This document shows, in pieces, positions 46,310-54,971 of a DNA stretch of 64,000 bases; within the stretch, counting starts at the first letter, position 1, and each line of letters opens with the position of its first letter. The translations under genes and the position numbers were made by a program. The notes beneath the pieces were generated by a model. The model did no database searches and was not told the DNA's origin. It was given only the letters and a program-made list of their open reading frames with translations. The stretch is from Skermanella sp. TT6. Its GTDB lineage: Bacteria; Pseudomonadota; Alphaproteobacteria; Azospirillales; Azospirillaceae. The stretch covers positions 5,234,001 to 5,298,000 of the forward strand of contig NZ_CP067420.1 of assembly GCF_016653635.2 (NCBI RefSeq), given 5' to 3'.

Positions 46310-46328
46310 AGGCGAAAGCGTTTCGCCT
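46310..46328. other. Perfect 8-bp hairpin, possible terminator
   Basis: AGGCGAAA (46310-46317), loop GCG, TTTCGCCT (46321-46328). It is in the gene-free stretch between the palindromic repeat and the Rpn-type gene. No T-run directly follows on either strand, so termination is uncertain. The rest of 46174-46401 holds nothing recognisable. Confidence 0.35.
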
Positions 46329-46401
46329 GCGTGACGCCAGCGTGGATTTCTTTCCTGCCGGACGGAGGTCCGCCGCATTCCCCCGTATGCCGTCGGAGAG
46401 C

Positions 46402-47436
46402 CTAGTGGCAATCCCCCAGCATCGCCTCGAGCGTCGGTGCGTCGAAAATGTCGTCCGCCCAACGGTCGAGCTCTTCGAAGGAAGCCCCGCGCACCCGCCG
46501 GACCGCCCCCTCCGGGAGCGGACCGAACCGGCGCCCCAACTGCCTGAGCAGCATCTCCGCCTTGGCTTCGGCCCGGCCCTCGACCAATGCGGCGGCCCGC
46601 GCTTCCGCCCTCGCCTCCGCCCGCGCCTCGTCCAGATATTCGCGGAGCGCTATCGATACCACCATCTCGTCCTCCTTCGGCACGACCCGGGCCAGCATGG
46701 CCTTCAACCGCTCCCGGTCCAGGGCTTCGGCCGCCCCGAACAGATACCTGACCACCGACACGATCACCGTCAAGCCGGCGCCCGCCGCGACGGACAGCAG
46801 GCGCTCCAGCGTCTCCTGCGGGTCGGCGTCGCGGCCGGCATATTTCAGCACCAGCAGGCCGGCCGGCAACTCGGGATGCCGGGACAGCTCATGGTCGGCG
46901 ATCGCCCCCAGGTCGACCAGGACATAACCGAAATCCAGCAGCCCGGCCTCCACCAGCCCGGCCGGCATGCCGTAGGCGTCGCGCAGCCGGGTCGGCAGCG
47001 CCCAGGTTCGGGTCCCATGGTACAGCACCACCGCATAGACCGGAACGGGAACCATCAGCACGGTACCGTCGGGCAGCACGCGGCGCACCGCGCCGCGCAC
47101 GGCGGCGGCGCCGAGATAGCCCAGCACCTGGGGAAAGGTACCCTGGTCGGGGCTGCTCTTGAGCTCGCACAGGACCAGCACCCGCAGCGGGTCGCCGTTC
47201 CGGGTGCTCAGCGCGTAGAGCCGGTCGCCGCGGCGTTCCCGGAGGGCTGCGTCGATGAAGCTTTCCGAGCGGTCGACCGCCGGGGCGTCGGACAGGCAGG
47301 CTGCCACCGCCGCCGGCAGCCGCTCGCGCAGGAATGCGTCGGCCACCCCGGGCTGGTCGAGCAGCTGCTTGGCGAACTGGTCGTGCTGCCGGATCAGGCG
47401 CCGGCCGCCGCCTCCATCGTCGCTCTCGTCGGTCAT
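46402..47436 (-). CDS. Rpn/YhgA-like PD-(D/E)XK nuclease-family protein
   Basis: The 344-residue protein opens with the Rpn/Transposase_31 signature ([27 protein letters not shown]). The nuclease core has an Asp/Glu in [18 protein letters not shown] and ELK in [24 protein letters not shown], followed by [17 protein letters not shown]. The C-terminal third has a charged Ala/Arg/Glu repeat ([36 protein letters not shown]) and a DUF4351-like end. E. coli Rpn proteins are recombination-promoting DNA endonucleases. It sits in the segment separating ispH from thrB. GAGG precedes the ATG by 10 bases. Confidence 0.85.
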   Translation of the reverse strand: MTDESDDGGGGRRLIRQHDQFAKQLLDQPGVADAFLRERLPAAVAACLSDAPAVDRSESFIDAALRERRGDRLYALSTRNGDPLRVLVLCELKSSPDQGTFPQVLGYLGAAAVRGAVRRVLPDGTVLMVPVPVYAVVLYHGTRTWALPTRLRDAYGMPAGLVEAGLLDFGYVLVDLGAIADHELSRHPELPAGLLVLKYAGRDADPQETLERLLSVAAGAGLTVIVSVVRYLFGAAEALDRERLKAMLARVVPKEDEMVVSIALREYLDEARAEARAEARAAALVEGRAEAKAEMLLRQLGRRFGPLPEGAVRRVRGASFEELDRWADDIFDAPTLEAMLGDCH

Positions 47437-47590
47437 TCGGGCACCACCTCGGTCGGACGGCTGTCCACACTTTCGTATGGTGGCGCCCGCGCCTGCTCAA
47501 GGACGGCGATGTCGCAGGCGGAAGGCTCGAGGCCCCGCCCCCAAGCGGAGCTTGACCCCCGATCCGAAAAGGGTTAGTTGCCGAACCGCC

Positions 47591-48568
47591 ATGGCCGTCT
47601 ATACCGAAGTTTCCGACGAGGACCTGAACGCCTTCATCGCCCAGTATCCGCTGGGCGCGGTGCTGTCGTGCAAGGGCATCGCGGAAGGGGTGGAGAACTC
47701 CAACTACCTTCTGGTGACGGAATCCGGGCCGTACATCCTGACCCTGTACGAGAAGCGGGTGAACCGCGCCGACCTGCCGTTCTTCCTGGGCCTGATGGAG
47801 CATCTGTCGGCCAAGGGCGTCGGCTGCCCGGTACCGCTGCACGGCCATGACGGGGAAGCCCTCCGGGAACTGTGCGGCCGGCCCGCCGTGCTGGTGACCT
47901 TCCTGAACGGCATGTGGCCGCGGCGGATCGACCCGTATCATTGCGCGGCGCTGGGCGAGGCGATGGCCGCCATGCACCTGGCCGGGGCGGATTTCGCGAT
48001 GGGCCGGGCCAACAACCTGTCGGTCTCCGGCTGGCGGCCCCTGTTCGAGGCCTGCGCCGACCGCGCGCACGAGGTCAAGCCGGGCCTGGCGGAAGCCCTG
48101 GCGGCGGAACTGGACCTGCTGGAGGCGCGCTGGCCTTCCGCCGAGGGGCCGGACGCCCTGCCCTCCGGCGTGATCCATGCCGACCTTTTCCCCGACAACG
48201 TGTTCTTCCGCGGGCGCGACCTGTCGGGACTGATCGACTTCTATTTCGCCTGCACCGACTTGCTGGCCTACGACGTGGCGATCTGCCTGAACGCCTGGTG
48301 CTTCGAGCCCGACGGCGCGTTCAACGCGACCAAGGCGCGGCTGCTGCTGTCGAGCTACCGCAAGGTCCGGCCGCTGTCCGACGCGGAACTGGCGGCGCTG
48401 CCGCTGCTCGCCCGCGGCAGCGCGCTGCGGTTCCTGCTGACCCGCCTGTACGACCTGCTGAACCACCCGGCCGGCGCCTTCGTCAAGCCGAAGAACCCGT
48501 TGGAATACTGGAACAAGCTGCGCTTCCACCAGCAGGTACGCGGGCCCGGCGATTACGGGCTGGAGTGA
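47591..48568 (+). CDS. thrB: Homoserine kinase (ThrB, aminoglycoside-phosphotransferase fold)
   Basis: The 325-residue kinase phosphorylates homoserine on the way to threonine. It is the APH-fold type found in alphaproteobacteria: [50 protein letters not shown] (ATP Lys region), the catalytic [11 protein letters not shown] (HxDxxxxN) and the metal Asp in [27 protein letters not shown]. The final [13 protein letters not shown] is family typical. It is followed 5 bp later by rnhA, probably co-transcribed. ATG 47591 has only a weak ribosome site but fits family starts. Confidence 0.95.
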   Translation: MAVYTEVSDEDLNAFIAQYPLGAVLSCKGIAEGVENSNYLLVTESGPYILTLYEKRVNRADLPFFLGLMEHLSAKGVGCPVPLHGHDGEALRELCGRPAVLVTFLNGMWPRRIDPYHCAALGEAMAAMHLAGADFAMGRANNLSVSGWRPLFEACADRAHEVKPGLAEALAAELDLLEARWPSAEGPDALPSGVIHADLFPDNVFFRGRDLSGLIDFYFACTDLLAYDVAICLNAWCFEPDGAFNATKARLLLSSYRKVRPLSDAELAALPLLARGSALRFLLTRLYDLLNHPAGAFVKPKNPLEYWNKLRFHQQVRGPGDYGLE

Positions 48569-48573
48569 CCGGA

Positions 48574-49035
48574 ATGGGCACCGAACCGAATGGCCCCAAG
48601 GTCGTCGATATCTATACCGACGGTGCCTGCAGCGGCAATCCGGGGCCGGGCGGCTGGGGCGCCATCCTGCGCTACGGCGCCGTCGAGAAGGAGATGTGCG
48701 GCGGCGAGCCGAACACCACCAACAACCGCATGGAACTGATGGCGGCGATCCAGGCCCTGGAGGCGCTGAAGCGCCCGGTCAAGGTCCGGCTCCACACAGA
48801 CAGCCAGTACGTCAAGGACGGGATCACCAAGTGGATCCACGGCTGGAAATCCCGCGGCTGGCAGACCGCCGACAAGAAGCCGGTCAAGAACGTCGAGCTG
48901 TGGCAGCGCCTGGACGCCGCCAAGGCCGGCCACGAGATCGAGTTCCACTGGGTCCGCGGCCATGCCGGCCACCCGGAGAACGAGCGCGCCGACGAGCTGG
49001 CGCGCAAGGGCCTCCAGGAGGCGCGGCGGCGCTGA
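48574..49035 (+). CDS. rnhA: Ribonuclease HI
   Basis: The 153-residue endonuclease degrades RNA in RNA-DNA hybrids. All acidic catalytic residues are visible: Asp16 ([19 protein letters not shown]), Glu54 ([14 protein letters not shown]), Asp76 ([12 protein letters not shown]) and the last Asp in [10 protein letters not shown]. The basic protrusion [25 protein letters not shown], typical of bacterial RNase HI, and the His in [11 protein letters not shown] are present. It is cytoplasmic. GGAG of the thrB end serves as ribosome site 8 bases before the ATG, so translation may be coupled with thrB. Confidence 0.97.
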   Translation: MGTEPNGPKVVDIYTDGACSGNPGPGGWGAILRYGAVEKEMCGGEPNTTNNRMELMAAIQALEALKRPVKVRLHTDSQYVKDGITKWIHGWKSRGWQTADKKPVKNVELWQRLDAAKAGHEIEFHWVRGHAGHPENERADELARKGLQEARRR

Positions 49036-49051
49036 ACCGCGCCCGCCCGAA

Positions 49052-50107
49052 TCAGAATTCCAGGTTGACCGCGATCAGGGCCACGTAGCCGTCGCCGACC
49101 TCCGGATCGTCGTCGTCGAAGAAGATCAGGTCGGGGCCGACGGTCAGGCCGGAAGCGACCTGGTAGGCGGCACCCACGGCATAGATGTCGATGTCCCGGC
49201 CGGGCAGGTCGACCTTCTGGTACTGCGCCGCCACGCCCCAGGCGTCGGCCTCGTAGCTGACGCCGACGTTCCAGGACTTGGCGTCGGGATCGTCGGTCTC
49301 GATCAGGCTGTCGCCGTTGTCGTTGTAGGCGCCGCCGACCTTGAAGCCCTGGTAGCCGACCTGGGCGCCGACGCCCCAGGCGTCGAAGTCCTCCGCCTCC
49401 GTCCCGTCGTTGGCGTCGCCGTGGACATAGCCGGCGCCGATCTCCAGCGAGAAGCCGGCGACTTCCCGCTGATAGCCGATGCCGACCTCGATCAGGTCCT
49501 TGTAAAGGTTGTCCGTATCAGGGTCCGTCGGATCCAGGGCGACGACGTTCTGCCCTTCGCTGTCGAACTGCGGCGTGTAGGAGACGCCGGCCCGCAGGCC
49601 GCCGAATTCCGGGGACATATAGGTTATCTTGGTCGAGTCGGACGTGTCGGTCGGCAACAGCAGGTCGTCGGTGTCGATGTCCGGCCCGGCGAAGTCGAAC
49701 CAGTCCTCGTCGATCTGGCCGTTGCCCACGGTGGGCGCGAAGACGAACAGCTGGTCGGCGGCGCCGTCCTGGTCGCCGAATTCCAGCCGTCCCCAGACGC
49801 CGCCGAGATAGACCGACGCCTCGTCGGTGACGATGCCGCCGCCGGCACCTTCGTTCTCCAGCTCGATCCGCGCGCCGTAGAGCAGGCCGTTGTCGGCCTT
49901 GCCGTCGGCGGCGACATGGATCTCGACCTCGTTCTGGAACTCCCGGCTGGTCGCGCCGGTAACGTCGCTGTCATAGGTGGCGGCCCGGAAGGTCGTGAAA
50001 CCACCGAGCTTCACCGTGAGCTGCGCCTCGGCCGGCTGGGGCTGCATCACCGCCAGCGCTGCCCCGGCAAGTAAGGCAGCACTGAAGGATTTCGATCTGG
50101 ACAACAT
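49052..50107 (-). CDS. Outer-membrane porin (general porin type)
   Basis: The 351-residue protein has a signal peptide (RSKSFSAALLAGAALAVMQPQPAEA, cleavage after AEA near 27). The mature part is a Gly/Asp-rich beta-barrel sequence with alternating strands (VKLGGFTTFRAATYDSDV; GRLEFGDQDGAADQLF; GLRAGVSYTPQF; IEVGIGYQREVAGFSLEIGAGYVHGD) and the outer-membrane C-terminal Phe (AVNLEF). Loop regions are very acidic. The form matches the alphaproteobacterial Gram-negative porin family. ATG 50107 has GGAG 8 bases upstream; an earlier start would extend beyond the signal peptide. It converges on rnhA. Confidence 0.9.
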   Translation of the reverse strand: MLSRSKSFSAALLAGAALAVMQPQPAEAQLTVKLGGFTTFRAATYDSDVTGATSREFQNEVEIHVAADGKADNGLLYGARIELENEGAGGGIVTDEASVYLGGVWGRLEFGDQDGAADQLFVFAPTVGNGQIDEDWFDFAGPDIDTDDLLLPTDTSDSTKITYMSPEFGGLRAGVSYTPQFDSEGQNVVALDPTDPDTDNLYKDLIEVGIGYQREVAGFSLEIGAGYVHGDANDGTEAEDFDAWGVGAQVGYQGFKVGGAYNDNGDSLIETDDPDAKSWNVGVSYEADAWGVAAQYQKVDLPGRDIDIYAVGAAYQVASGLTVGPDLIFFDDDDPEVGDGYVALIAVNLEF

Positions 50108-50321
50108 CTGACCGCTCCGAAACACATGGATCCTGGAACGGACTTCTAATGACAATGCAATACACTACCAAAAGAGCAAAGGTCTAGCTTCTACGGGATC
50201 CTCTTGCTGTGCCATATAGGTGACACGCACTGCCGGAAGAAATCGTAATTCCTTGCATGAGTGCAGTAGTTACGAAGCATGACTGCAACGATACTGAAAT
50301 CTCATGCTTTAAGCTTAGCCA

Positions 50322-50531
50322 TTAATCCGGACTGCCGAAGCGTTCGACTGCCGGAGAGCCTCCGAGCGGATCGGCAGGCTTGTCGGCCTCCCGAGCCTTC
50401 CGCATCTTGAGGTTGGCTTCCTGCGCCTCCTGTCCCGATTCGTCGTCGAACAGTCTCTCGACAGTCCGCGCGTTCTCTCCGGGATCGCTCTTCAGGGCAT
50501 CGGAAAGATCGGGAATCGGCTTCTTTTCCAC
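50322..50531 (-). CDS. Small acidic/charged protein, unknown function
   Basis: This 69-residue protein of unknown function is supported by an ideal ribosome site, AAGGAG 7 bases before GTG 50531. The product (VEKKPIPDLSDALKSDPGENARTVERLFDDESGQEAQEANLKMRKAREADKPADPLGGSPAVERFGSPD) is hydrophilic, Lys/Asp/Glu-rich and probably disordered or helical, without signal or membrane segment. It is upstream of the porin and divergent from the peptidoglycan-binding gene. Confidence 0.6.
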   Translation of the reverse strand: MEKKPIPDLSDALKSDPGENARTVERLFDDESGQEAQEANLKMRKAREADKPADPLGGSPAVERFGSPD

Positions 50532-50732
50532 GGCGCTGCTCCTTGGATGGATCGCAGCGTGAACACCCCGGCGGGGGCGGAGGTTCCGGGCCGCCCCTCC
50601 ATCATCCGCTACCGATTGTTGCCCCAACGTATCACACCCGAACTTCCCGGCGGCGGACACCAAAAAGATGCGGCGCGCCCGGGGCACCGCCTGATATGAA
50701 AGATCGGATTACTCTGCCAGGGAGTTTTGGGA

Positions 50733-51575
50733 ATGGGGTTCCGGGGGCATTGGCTCGCGGTGTTGGGCGTTGCGGTCTGCCTGTCGGTATCGGTACCCGG
50801 GGCCGGTCCGGCCCGTGCCGCCGATCCGAAGAGCGCCGACGTGCAATGGGCGCAGACGATCCTGAAGGACAAGGGCTTCTTCAAGGGCCGTCCCAACGGC
50901 GACATGAACGATCCGACCCGCGCGGCCCTGCGCGCCTACCAGAAATCGGCCGGGCTGAAGCAGACGGGAGAGCTCGACCAGGCGACCACCAGCCATATGC
51001 TCGCGGCACGCCAGGCTGCGGCGGCGCCGACCATGGGCAACCTCGCGGGGCCGAACGGCCGTCCCCAGCCGAGCCAGGCCCCCCGCGGCGAGGCGCCCAG
51101 GCCGGTGGCGGCGCCGAGGACCCAGGTCGACTCCCACGGCGCGCCCGAGGGCGTGCAGGCCCTGGGCGTGGTCGGCCGGTCCTCCGGCCAGTCCGAGACG
51201 GCCGGGAACTCCAGCTACACCGCGCCCGCTCCGGCGAGGCGTGCCGCGGCGCCCGGCGAGCCGGTTCCCCAGGCCGCTCCCCGCACCGCCGTAGACACCG
51301 TCGGGCAGGCCCCGCCGGAAGGCATGCGCGAGGCGCCGGACCCGGCGGGCAGCGGGATCATCGTGCCGGAATGGGTGCGGACCGGCGTGATCGGCATCCT
51401 CGCCGGCACCTTCGGCATCGCCGGCCTGACCTTCTGGCTGAGCGGGCGACGGTCGTCGCGCAGGCGCAGGGCCGCCGGTCCGGCCGGTTCGGCGCCCCTG
51501 CGGCGGGAGCCGAGCTTCGACGGCGGCAAACCGGGGGGCGGCGCCCCGGTATTGCGCGCGACCCGCCCGTCCTGA
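50733..51575 (+). CDS. Peptidoglycan-binding-domain membrane protein
   Basis: The 280-residue protein has a signal peptide or anchor (GHWLAVLGVAVCLSVSVPGAGPARA). A PG_binding_1 domain follows (SADVQWAQTILKDKGFFKGRPNGDMNDPTRAALRAYQKSAGLKQTGELDQATTSHML), then a long Pro/Ala/Gly-rich linker. A C-terminal membrane helix (WVRTGVIGILAGTFGIAGLTFWL) leads to an Arg-rich cytoplasmic tail (SGRRSSRRRRAAG). It thus spans the periplasm with a glycan-binding head. No catalytic domain is seen. AGGGAG lies 8 bases before ATG 50733. Confidence 0.8.
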   Translation: MGFRGHWLAVLGVAVCLSVSVPGAGPARAADPKSADVQWAQTILKDKGFFKGRPNGDMNDPTRAALRAYQKSAGLKQTGELDQATTSHMLAARQAAAAPTMGNLAGPNGRPQPSQAPRGEAPRPVAAPRTQVDSHGAPEGVQALGVVGRSSGQSETAGNSSYTAPAPARRAAAPGEPVPQAAPRTAVDTVGQAPPEGMREAPDPAGSGIIVPEWVRTGVIGILAGTFGIAGLTFWLSGRRSSRRRRAAGPAGSAPLRREPSFDGGKPGGGAPVLRATRPS

Positions 51576-51715
51576 CCGGACCCGCTCCGGAAGGTCGCGC
51601 CGCCGGGACAAATTGCTGCATTGCAGCAAAAATTGTGGGCAGGGATGGCCGTCCCGGCGTAGCATCCCTGCAGCCATACCGTACCCTTCCCTGACCGACC
51701 GGGATATCCCCGCCC

Positions 51716-53395
51716 ATGGAACTTCTGACCGGCCTGATCGGCGACTTGCCGGCCGTCACCCAGGTCATGCTGATGCTGTGCCTCGTCGCCGTGCTGGGTC
51801 TGGCCCTGGGCGAGATCAGGCTGGGCGGCGTCGGACTCGGCATCGGCGGCGTCCTGTTCGCCGGGATCGCCGTCGGTCATGCCGCCAAGCTGGCGGGCGT
51901 ATCGCTGGATCACGCCATGCTCGATTTCGCGCGGGAGTTCGGGCTGATCCTGTTCGTCTACAGCATCGGGATCCAGGTCGGCCCCGGCTTCTTCTCCGCG
52001 CTCAAGCGCTCCGGCCTGGCGCTCAACCTGATGGCGGCGGCGATGGTCGGTCTCGGCGCCGCGACGGCGGTCGCGATCCATCTGGCGGGCGGGCTGCCGC
52101 TGCCGGTCGTGCTGGGCCTGTTCTCCGGCGCCGTGACCAACACGCCGTCGCTGGGCGCCGCGCAGCAGGTGCTGAAGGAGGTCGGCGCCGCGCCGGAGAT
52201 GCTGGCCCTGCCCAGCCTGGGCTACGCCATGGCCTATCCGTTCGGCATCGCCGGCATCCTGATCACGATGCTGGCGGTGAAGGCCCTGTTCCGGCTCGAC
52301 CCGGCCGAAGCCGCCCGAGCCTTCGAGGAGCGGCGGCGGTCGGAGGTGGCGGCGCTGGAAACCATGAACGTGGCGGTCCGGAACGAGGCGCTGGGCGGCC
52401 GGGCGATCGGCGACCTGCCCGGACTGGCGGGCTGCGGCGTGATCGTCTCGCGCATGATGCGGGACGGCAGGCTGCAGGTGCCCCACGACGGCACCCTGCT
52501 CCGGGCCGGCGACGTGCTGCACCTCGTCGGGCCGAAGCCCGGCCTGCTCAGGATGCGGTCGGTGCTGGGGCCGGAGAGCGACCTCGAGCTCACCACCAGG
52601 GGAACCGACCTCGCCTGGGCGCGGGTGGTGGTGACCAACTCCCAGGTGCTCGGCAGGTCGATCGCGGCGCTGAACGTCCAGGACGCCTACGACGTCCGCA
52701 TCTCGCGCGTGGTCCGGTCGGGGGTCGAGCTGGTGCCCGATCCCGCCTTCAGGCTCCAGTTCGGCGACATCGTCAACGTGATCGGCACGCCGGAGCATAT
52801 CCGGCAGGTCGCGGGCGTGCTGGGCAATTCGGAACGGCGGCTCCAGCAGGTCCATCTGGTGCCGATGTTCCTCGGCATCCTGCTGGGGCTGCTGCTGGGC
52901 AGCGTGCCCATCGCGATCCCGGGCCTGCCGGCGCCGCTGAAGCTGGGGCTCGCCGGCGGGCCGCTGATCGCGGCGATCCTGCTGGCGCGGGTCGGCCATG
53001 TCGGGCCGCTGGTCTGGTTCATGCCGCCGGTCGCCAACACGGCGCTGCGCGAGCTGGGCATCGTGCTGTTCCTGGCGGTCGTGGGCTTCCGGTCGGGCGA
53101 CCGCTTCGTCGATACCCTGGTCCACGGCGACGGGCTGGCCTGGATGGCCTGCGGCGCGCTGATCACCCTTGTCCCGCTCATGGCCGTGGCGCTGTTCGCC
53201 CACATGGCGATGCGGCTGAACTACCTCAGCCTCTGCGGCCTGCTGGCCGGATCCATGACCGACCCGCCGGCCCTGGCCTTCGCCGGCGCCATGGCCCGGA
53301 GCGAGGCGCCCGCCCTCGCCTACGCGACGGTCTACCCCCTGGTGATGTGCCTGCGCATCCTGGCGCCGCAGGTGATGGTGCTGCTCCTCGCCTGA
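51716..53395 (+). CDS. AAE-type transporter (YidE/aspartate-alanine exchanger family)
   Basis: The 559-residue inner-membrane protein has two helix bundles, each with a duplicated hallmark: FVYSIGIQVGPGFFSALKRSG with GAVTNTPSLGAAQQVL, and LFLAVVGFRSGDRFVDTL with AGSMTDPPALAFAG. Between them are two TrkA-C domains (AGCGVIVSRMMRDGRLQVPHDGTLLRAGDVLHLVG and YDVRISRVVRSGVELVPDPAFRLQFGDIVNVIG). This is the aspartate:alanine exchanger (AAE) layout, as in E. coli YidE/YbjL. Substrates of most members are unknown. The gene stands alone, converging on the esterase gene. Confidence 0.92.
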   Translation: MELLTGLIGDLPAVTQVMLMLCLVAVLGLALGEIRLGGVGLGIGGVLFAGIAVGHAAKLAGVSLDHAMLDFAREFGLILFVYSIGIQVGPGFFSALKRSGLALNLMAAAMVGLGAATAVAIHLAGGLPLPVVLGLFSGAVTNTPSLGAAQQVLKEVGAAPEMLALPSLGYAMAYPFGIAGILITMLAVKALFRLDPAEAARAFEERRRSEVAALETMNVAVRNEALGGRAIGDLPGLAGCGVIVSRMMRDGRLQVPHDGTLLRAGDVLHLVGPKPGLLRMRSVLGPESDLELTTRGTDLAWARVVVTNSQVLGRSIAALNVQDAYDVRISRVVRSGVELVPDPAFRLQFGDIVNVIGTPEHIRQVAGVLGNSERRLQQVHLVPMFLGILLGLLLGSVPIAIPGLPAPLKLGLAGGPLIAAILLARVGHVGPLVWFMPPVANTALRELGIVLFLAVVGFRSGDRFVDTLVHGDGLAWMACGALITLVPLMAVALFAHMAMRLNYLSLCGLLAGSMTDPPALAFAGAMARSEAPALAYATVYPLVMCLRILAPQVMVLLLA

Positions 53396-53398
53396 CGC

Positions 53399-54253
53399 TC
53401 AGCGGAGCCCCTGGAAGAAGTCCATGATCGCCTCCGCGGTCCCCGGCGGCCACTGGTGCGGGTAGTAGCGCCCGCGGGCATTGACGTCCCGGTCGTGCGG
53501 GCACCACAGCACCGGGTTGGCGGGATCGCGGTCGGCGAACCGCTCGCACCGGAAGGCGCCGGCCCCGGCCGGCTCGGGCGAGGCCGCGTCCTGTCCGTTC
53601 TGGGCCACCAGGGTGTCGCGGGCCCGCTCGCCTTCGGTGATCGGGACCAGTTCGTCCGCCGGATTGTGCAGCATCAGCGCCGCGACGCTGCCCCGGCAGC
53701 GGGACGGCACGATGCCGCCGGCGACGCTGCCGACGCCGCGGATCCGGTCGCCCCGGGCGCAGGCCAGGCTGTTGACGAAGGATGCGCCCAGGGAATGCCC
53801 GACGACGAAGATGCGGTCGGGATCGACGCAGTAGCTCCCGGCGAATCGGGCGACGACGGCATCGAACAAGGCATAGTCGCGCAGGCTCCCCGATCCGTCG
53901 CCGGGGTCGGACCAGCTGAAGGTGCCGTCGGCCTGCCGCAGGGCCTGGGGATAGACGAACAGGGTCGGCTCGCGGGCCGCCTTGTCCAGGCCGTAATAGC
54001 CCCTGACCTGGGCATTGTCGTTGGTCCGCCCGTGGAAGGCCACGACCAGCCGGTGCGGCTGGCCCGGCTCGTAGCCGGCCGGGATATCGGCGATCAGCGC
54101 GCGCTCGCGCCCGTCCACCACGACGCTGTCCGGCGGCGAGCCCGGCGGCGGCCGGCCGCAGCCGACCGAAGACCCCGCCCCTTCCGCGGTGGCGCAGGCG
54201 GACAGCAGGAACAGCGGGACCGGCAGCAGCGCGAGCCATCGGGCGGCGGTCAT
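53399..54253 (-). CDS. Lipoprotein esterase (LpqC/PHB-depolymerase-like)
   Basis: The 284-residue protein has a lipoprotein signal peptide (LALLPVPLFLLSACATA, lipobox LSAC). A hydrolase domain follows, with HRLVVAFHGRTNDNAQVRGYYGLDKAAREPTLFVYPQAL, nucleophile elbow FVVGHSLGASFVNSLAC, Asp in LMLHNPADELVPITEG and His near YYPHQWPPGTAEAI. It belongs to the poly(3-hydroxybutyrate) depolymerase/feruloyl esterase-like family (LpqC). Several Cys outside the elbow may form disulfides. Its ATG overlaps the stop of the upstream DUF4142 gene (ATGA), so the two envelope proteins are co-expressed. Confidence 0.87.
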   Translation of the reverse strand: MTAARWLALLPVPLFLLSACATAEGAGSSVGCGRPPPGSPPDSVVVDGRERALIADIPAGYEPGQPHRLVVAFHGRTNDNAQVRGYYGLDKAAREPTLFVYPQALRQADGTFSWSDPGDGSGSLRDYALFDAVVARFAGSYCVDPDRIFVVGHSLGASFVNSLACARGDRIRGVGSVAGGIVPSRCRGSVAALMLHNPADELVPITEGERARDTLVAQNGQDAASPEPAGAGAFRCERFADRDPANPVLWCPHDRDVNARGRYYPHQWPPGTAEAIMDFFQGLR

Positions 54254-54783
54254 GGCGCCCGTTTCCCGTCCGTCGCGGGCGGCAGCTCGTCGCCGAGCGA
54301 GCGGGCGATCTCCAGGTGGTCGCGCAGCGACAGCAGGTGGTTCGCCGCGAAGGTGCGGAGCGCCGGATCGGCGCCCTCCCGCGATTGCCGGTCGAACAGG
54401 TCGATCAGCGTCTCCTGCGTCGCCGCCTCGGCCTCCAGATAGGCCCGGTCGAAAGCGGCGCCCGTCAGGTCCAGCAAGCCGCCCGGCGCCGGGTCCGGCG
54501 ACGCCTCGGCGGGTGCCGGAGCGATCCCCGCGTCCCCCGCGAGCACGGTGAGCTCCTGGTTGATCGGTCCCTGGTCCTCGACGACCCGCTCCGCCAGGGT
54601 CCGCACCCGCCCGTCATGGGCCTTTGCCAGGGCCTGCTCCGCGGTTTCCAGCCGGACCAAGCCGGCGCGCGACGCCTGCTCGACGAACCGGCGGTCCTGC
54701 GCCGCGGGTTCGTCGGCAAGGGAGGGGACGGGATGTCCCACCGCCCAGGCGAGCAGGAGAAGAACGGCGGCTGTCAGCTTCAT
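54250..54783 (-). CDS. DUF4142-family exported protein
   Basis: The 177-residue protein has a signal peptide (KLTAAVLLLLAWAVGHPVPSLADE). A four-helix domain of the DUF4142 type follows (AAQDRRFVEQASRAGLVRLETAEQALAKAHDGRVRTLAERVVEDQGPINQELTVLAGDAGI and later FDRAYLEAEAATQETLIDLFDRQSREGADPALRTFAANHLLSLRDHLEIARSL). Ferritin-like predicted bundles of this family are periplasmic and of unknown role. The ATG at 54783 gives the signal sequence. It is coupled by ATGA overlap to the lipoprotein esterase and divergent from the histidine kinase gene. Confidence 0.85.
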   Translation of the reverse strand: MKLTAAVLLLLAWAVGHPVPSLADEPAAQDRRFVEQASRAGLVRLETAEQALAKAHDGRVRTLAERVVEDQGPINQELTVLAGDAGIAPAPAEASPDPAPGGLLDLTGAAFDRAYLEAEAATQETLIDLFDRQSREGADPALRTFAANHLLSLRDHLEIARSLGDELPPATDGKRAP

Positions 54784-54971
54784 CGCGTCTGGTCCATGGC
54801 ATTGCGCCCCGGGTATCGGGGCCTCCAGCTTGCTGAACAACATCGATGCCCGGTTGCTCCGGGCCGGGCGCTTCAGCATACCGGGCCGCGCATAAAATAT
54901 TAATACTTACTGAGCATACAATCCTTTCTGTCCGCAGGGACATCATACCGCAAGGCAGGGAATACTTCCGC

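Noticed and set aside
46600-46640. Short tandem GC repeat in the Rpn-type gene
   Set aside because: It is the codon pattern of the [12 protein letters not shown] peptide repeat in the protein, not an independent DNA repeat array.
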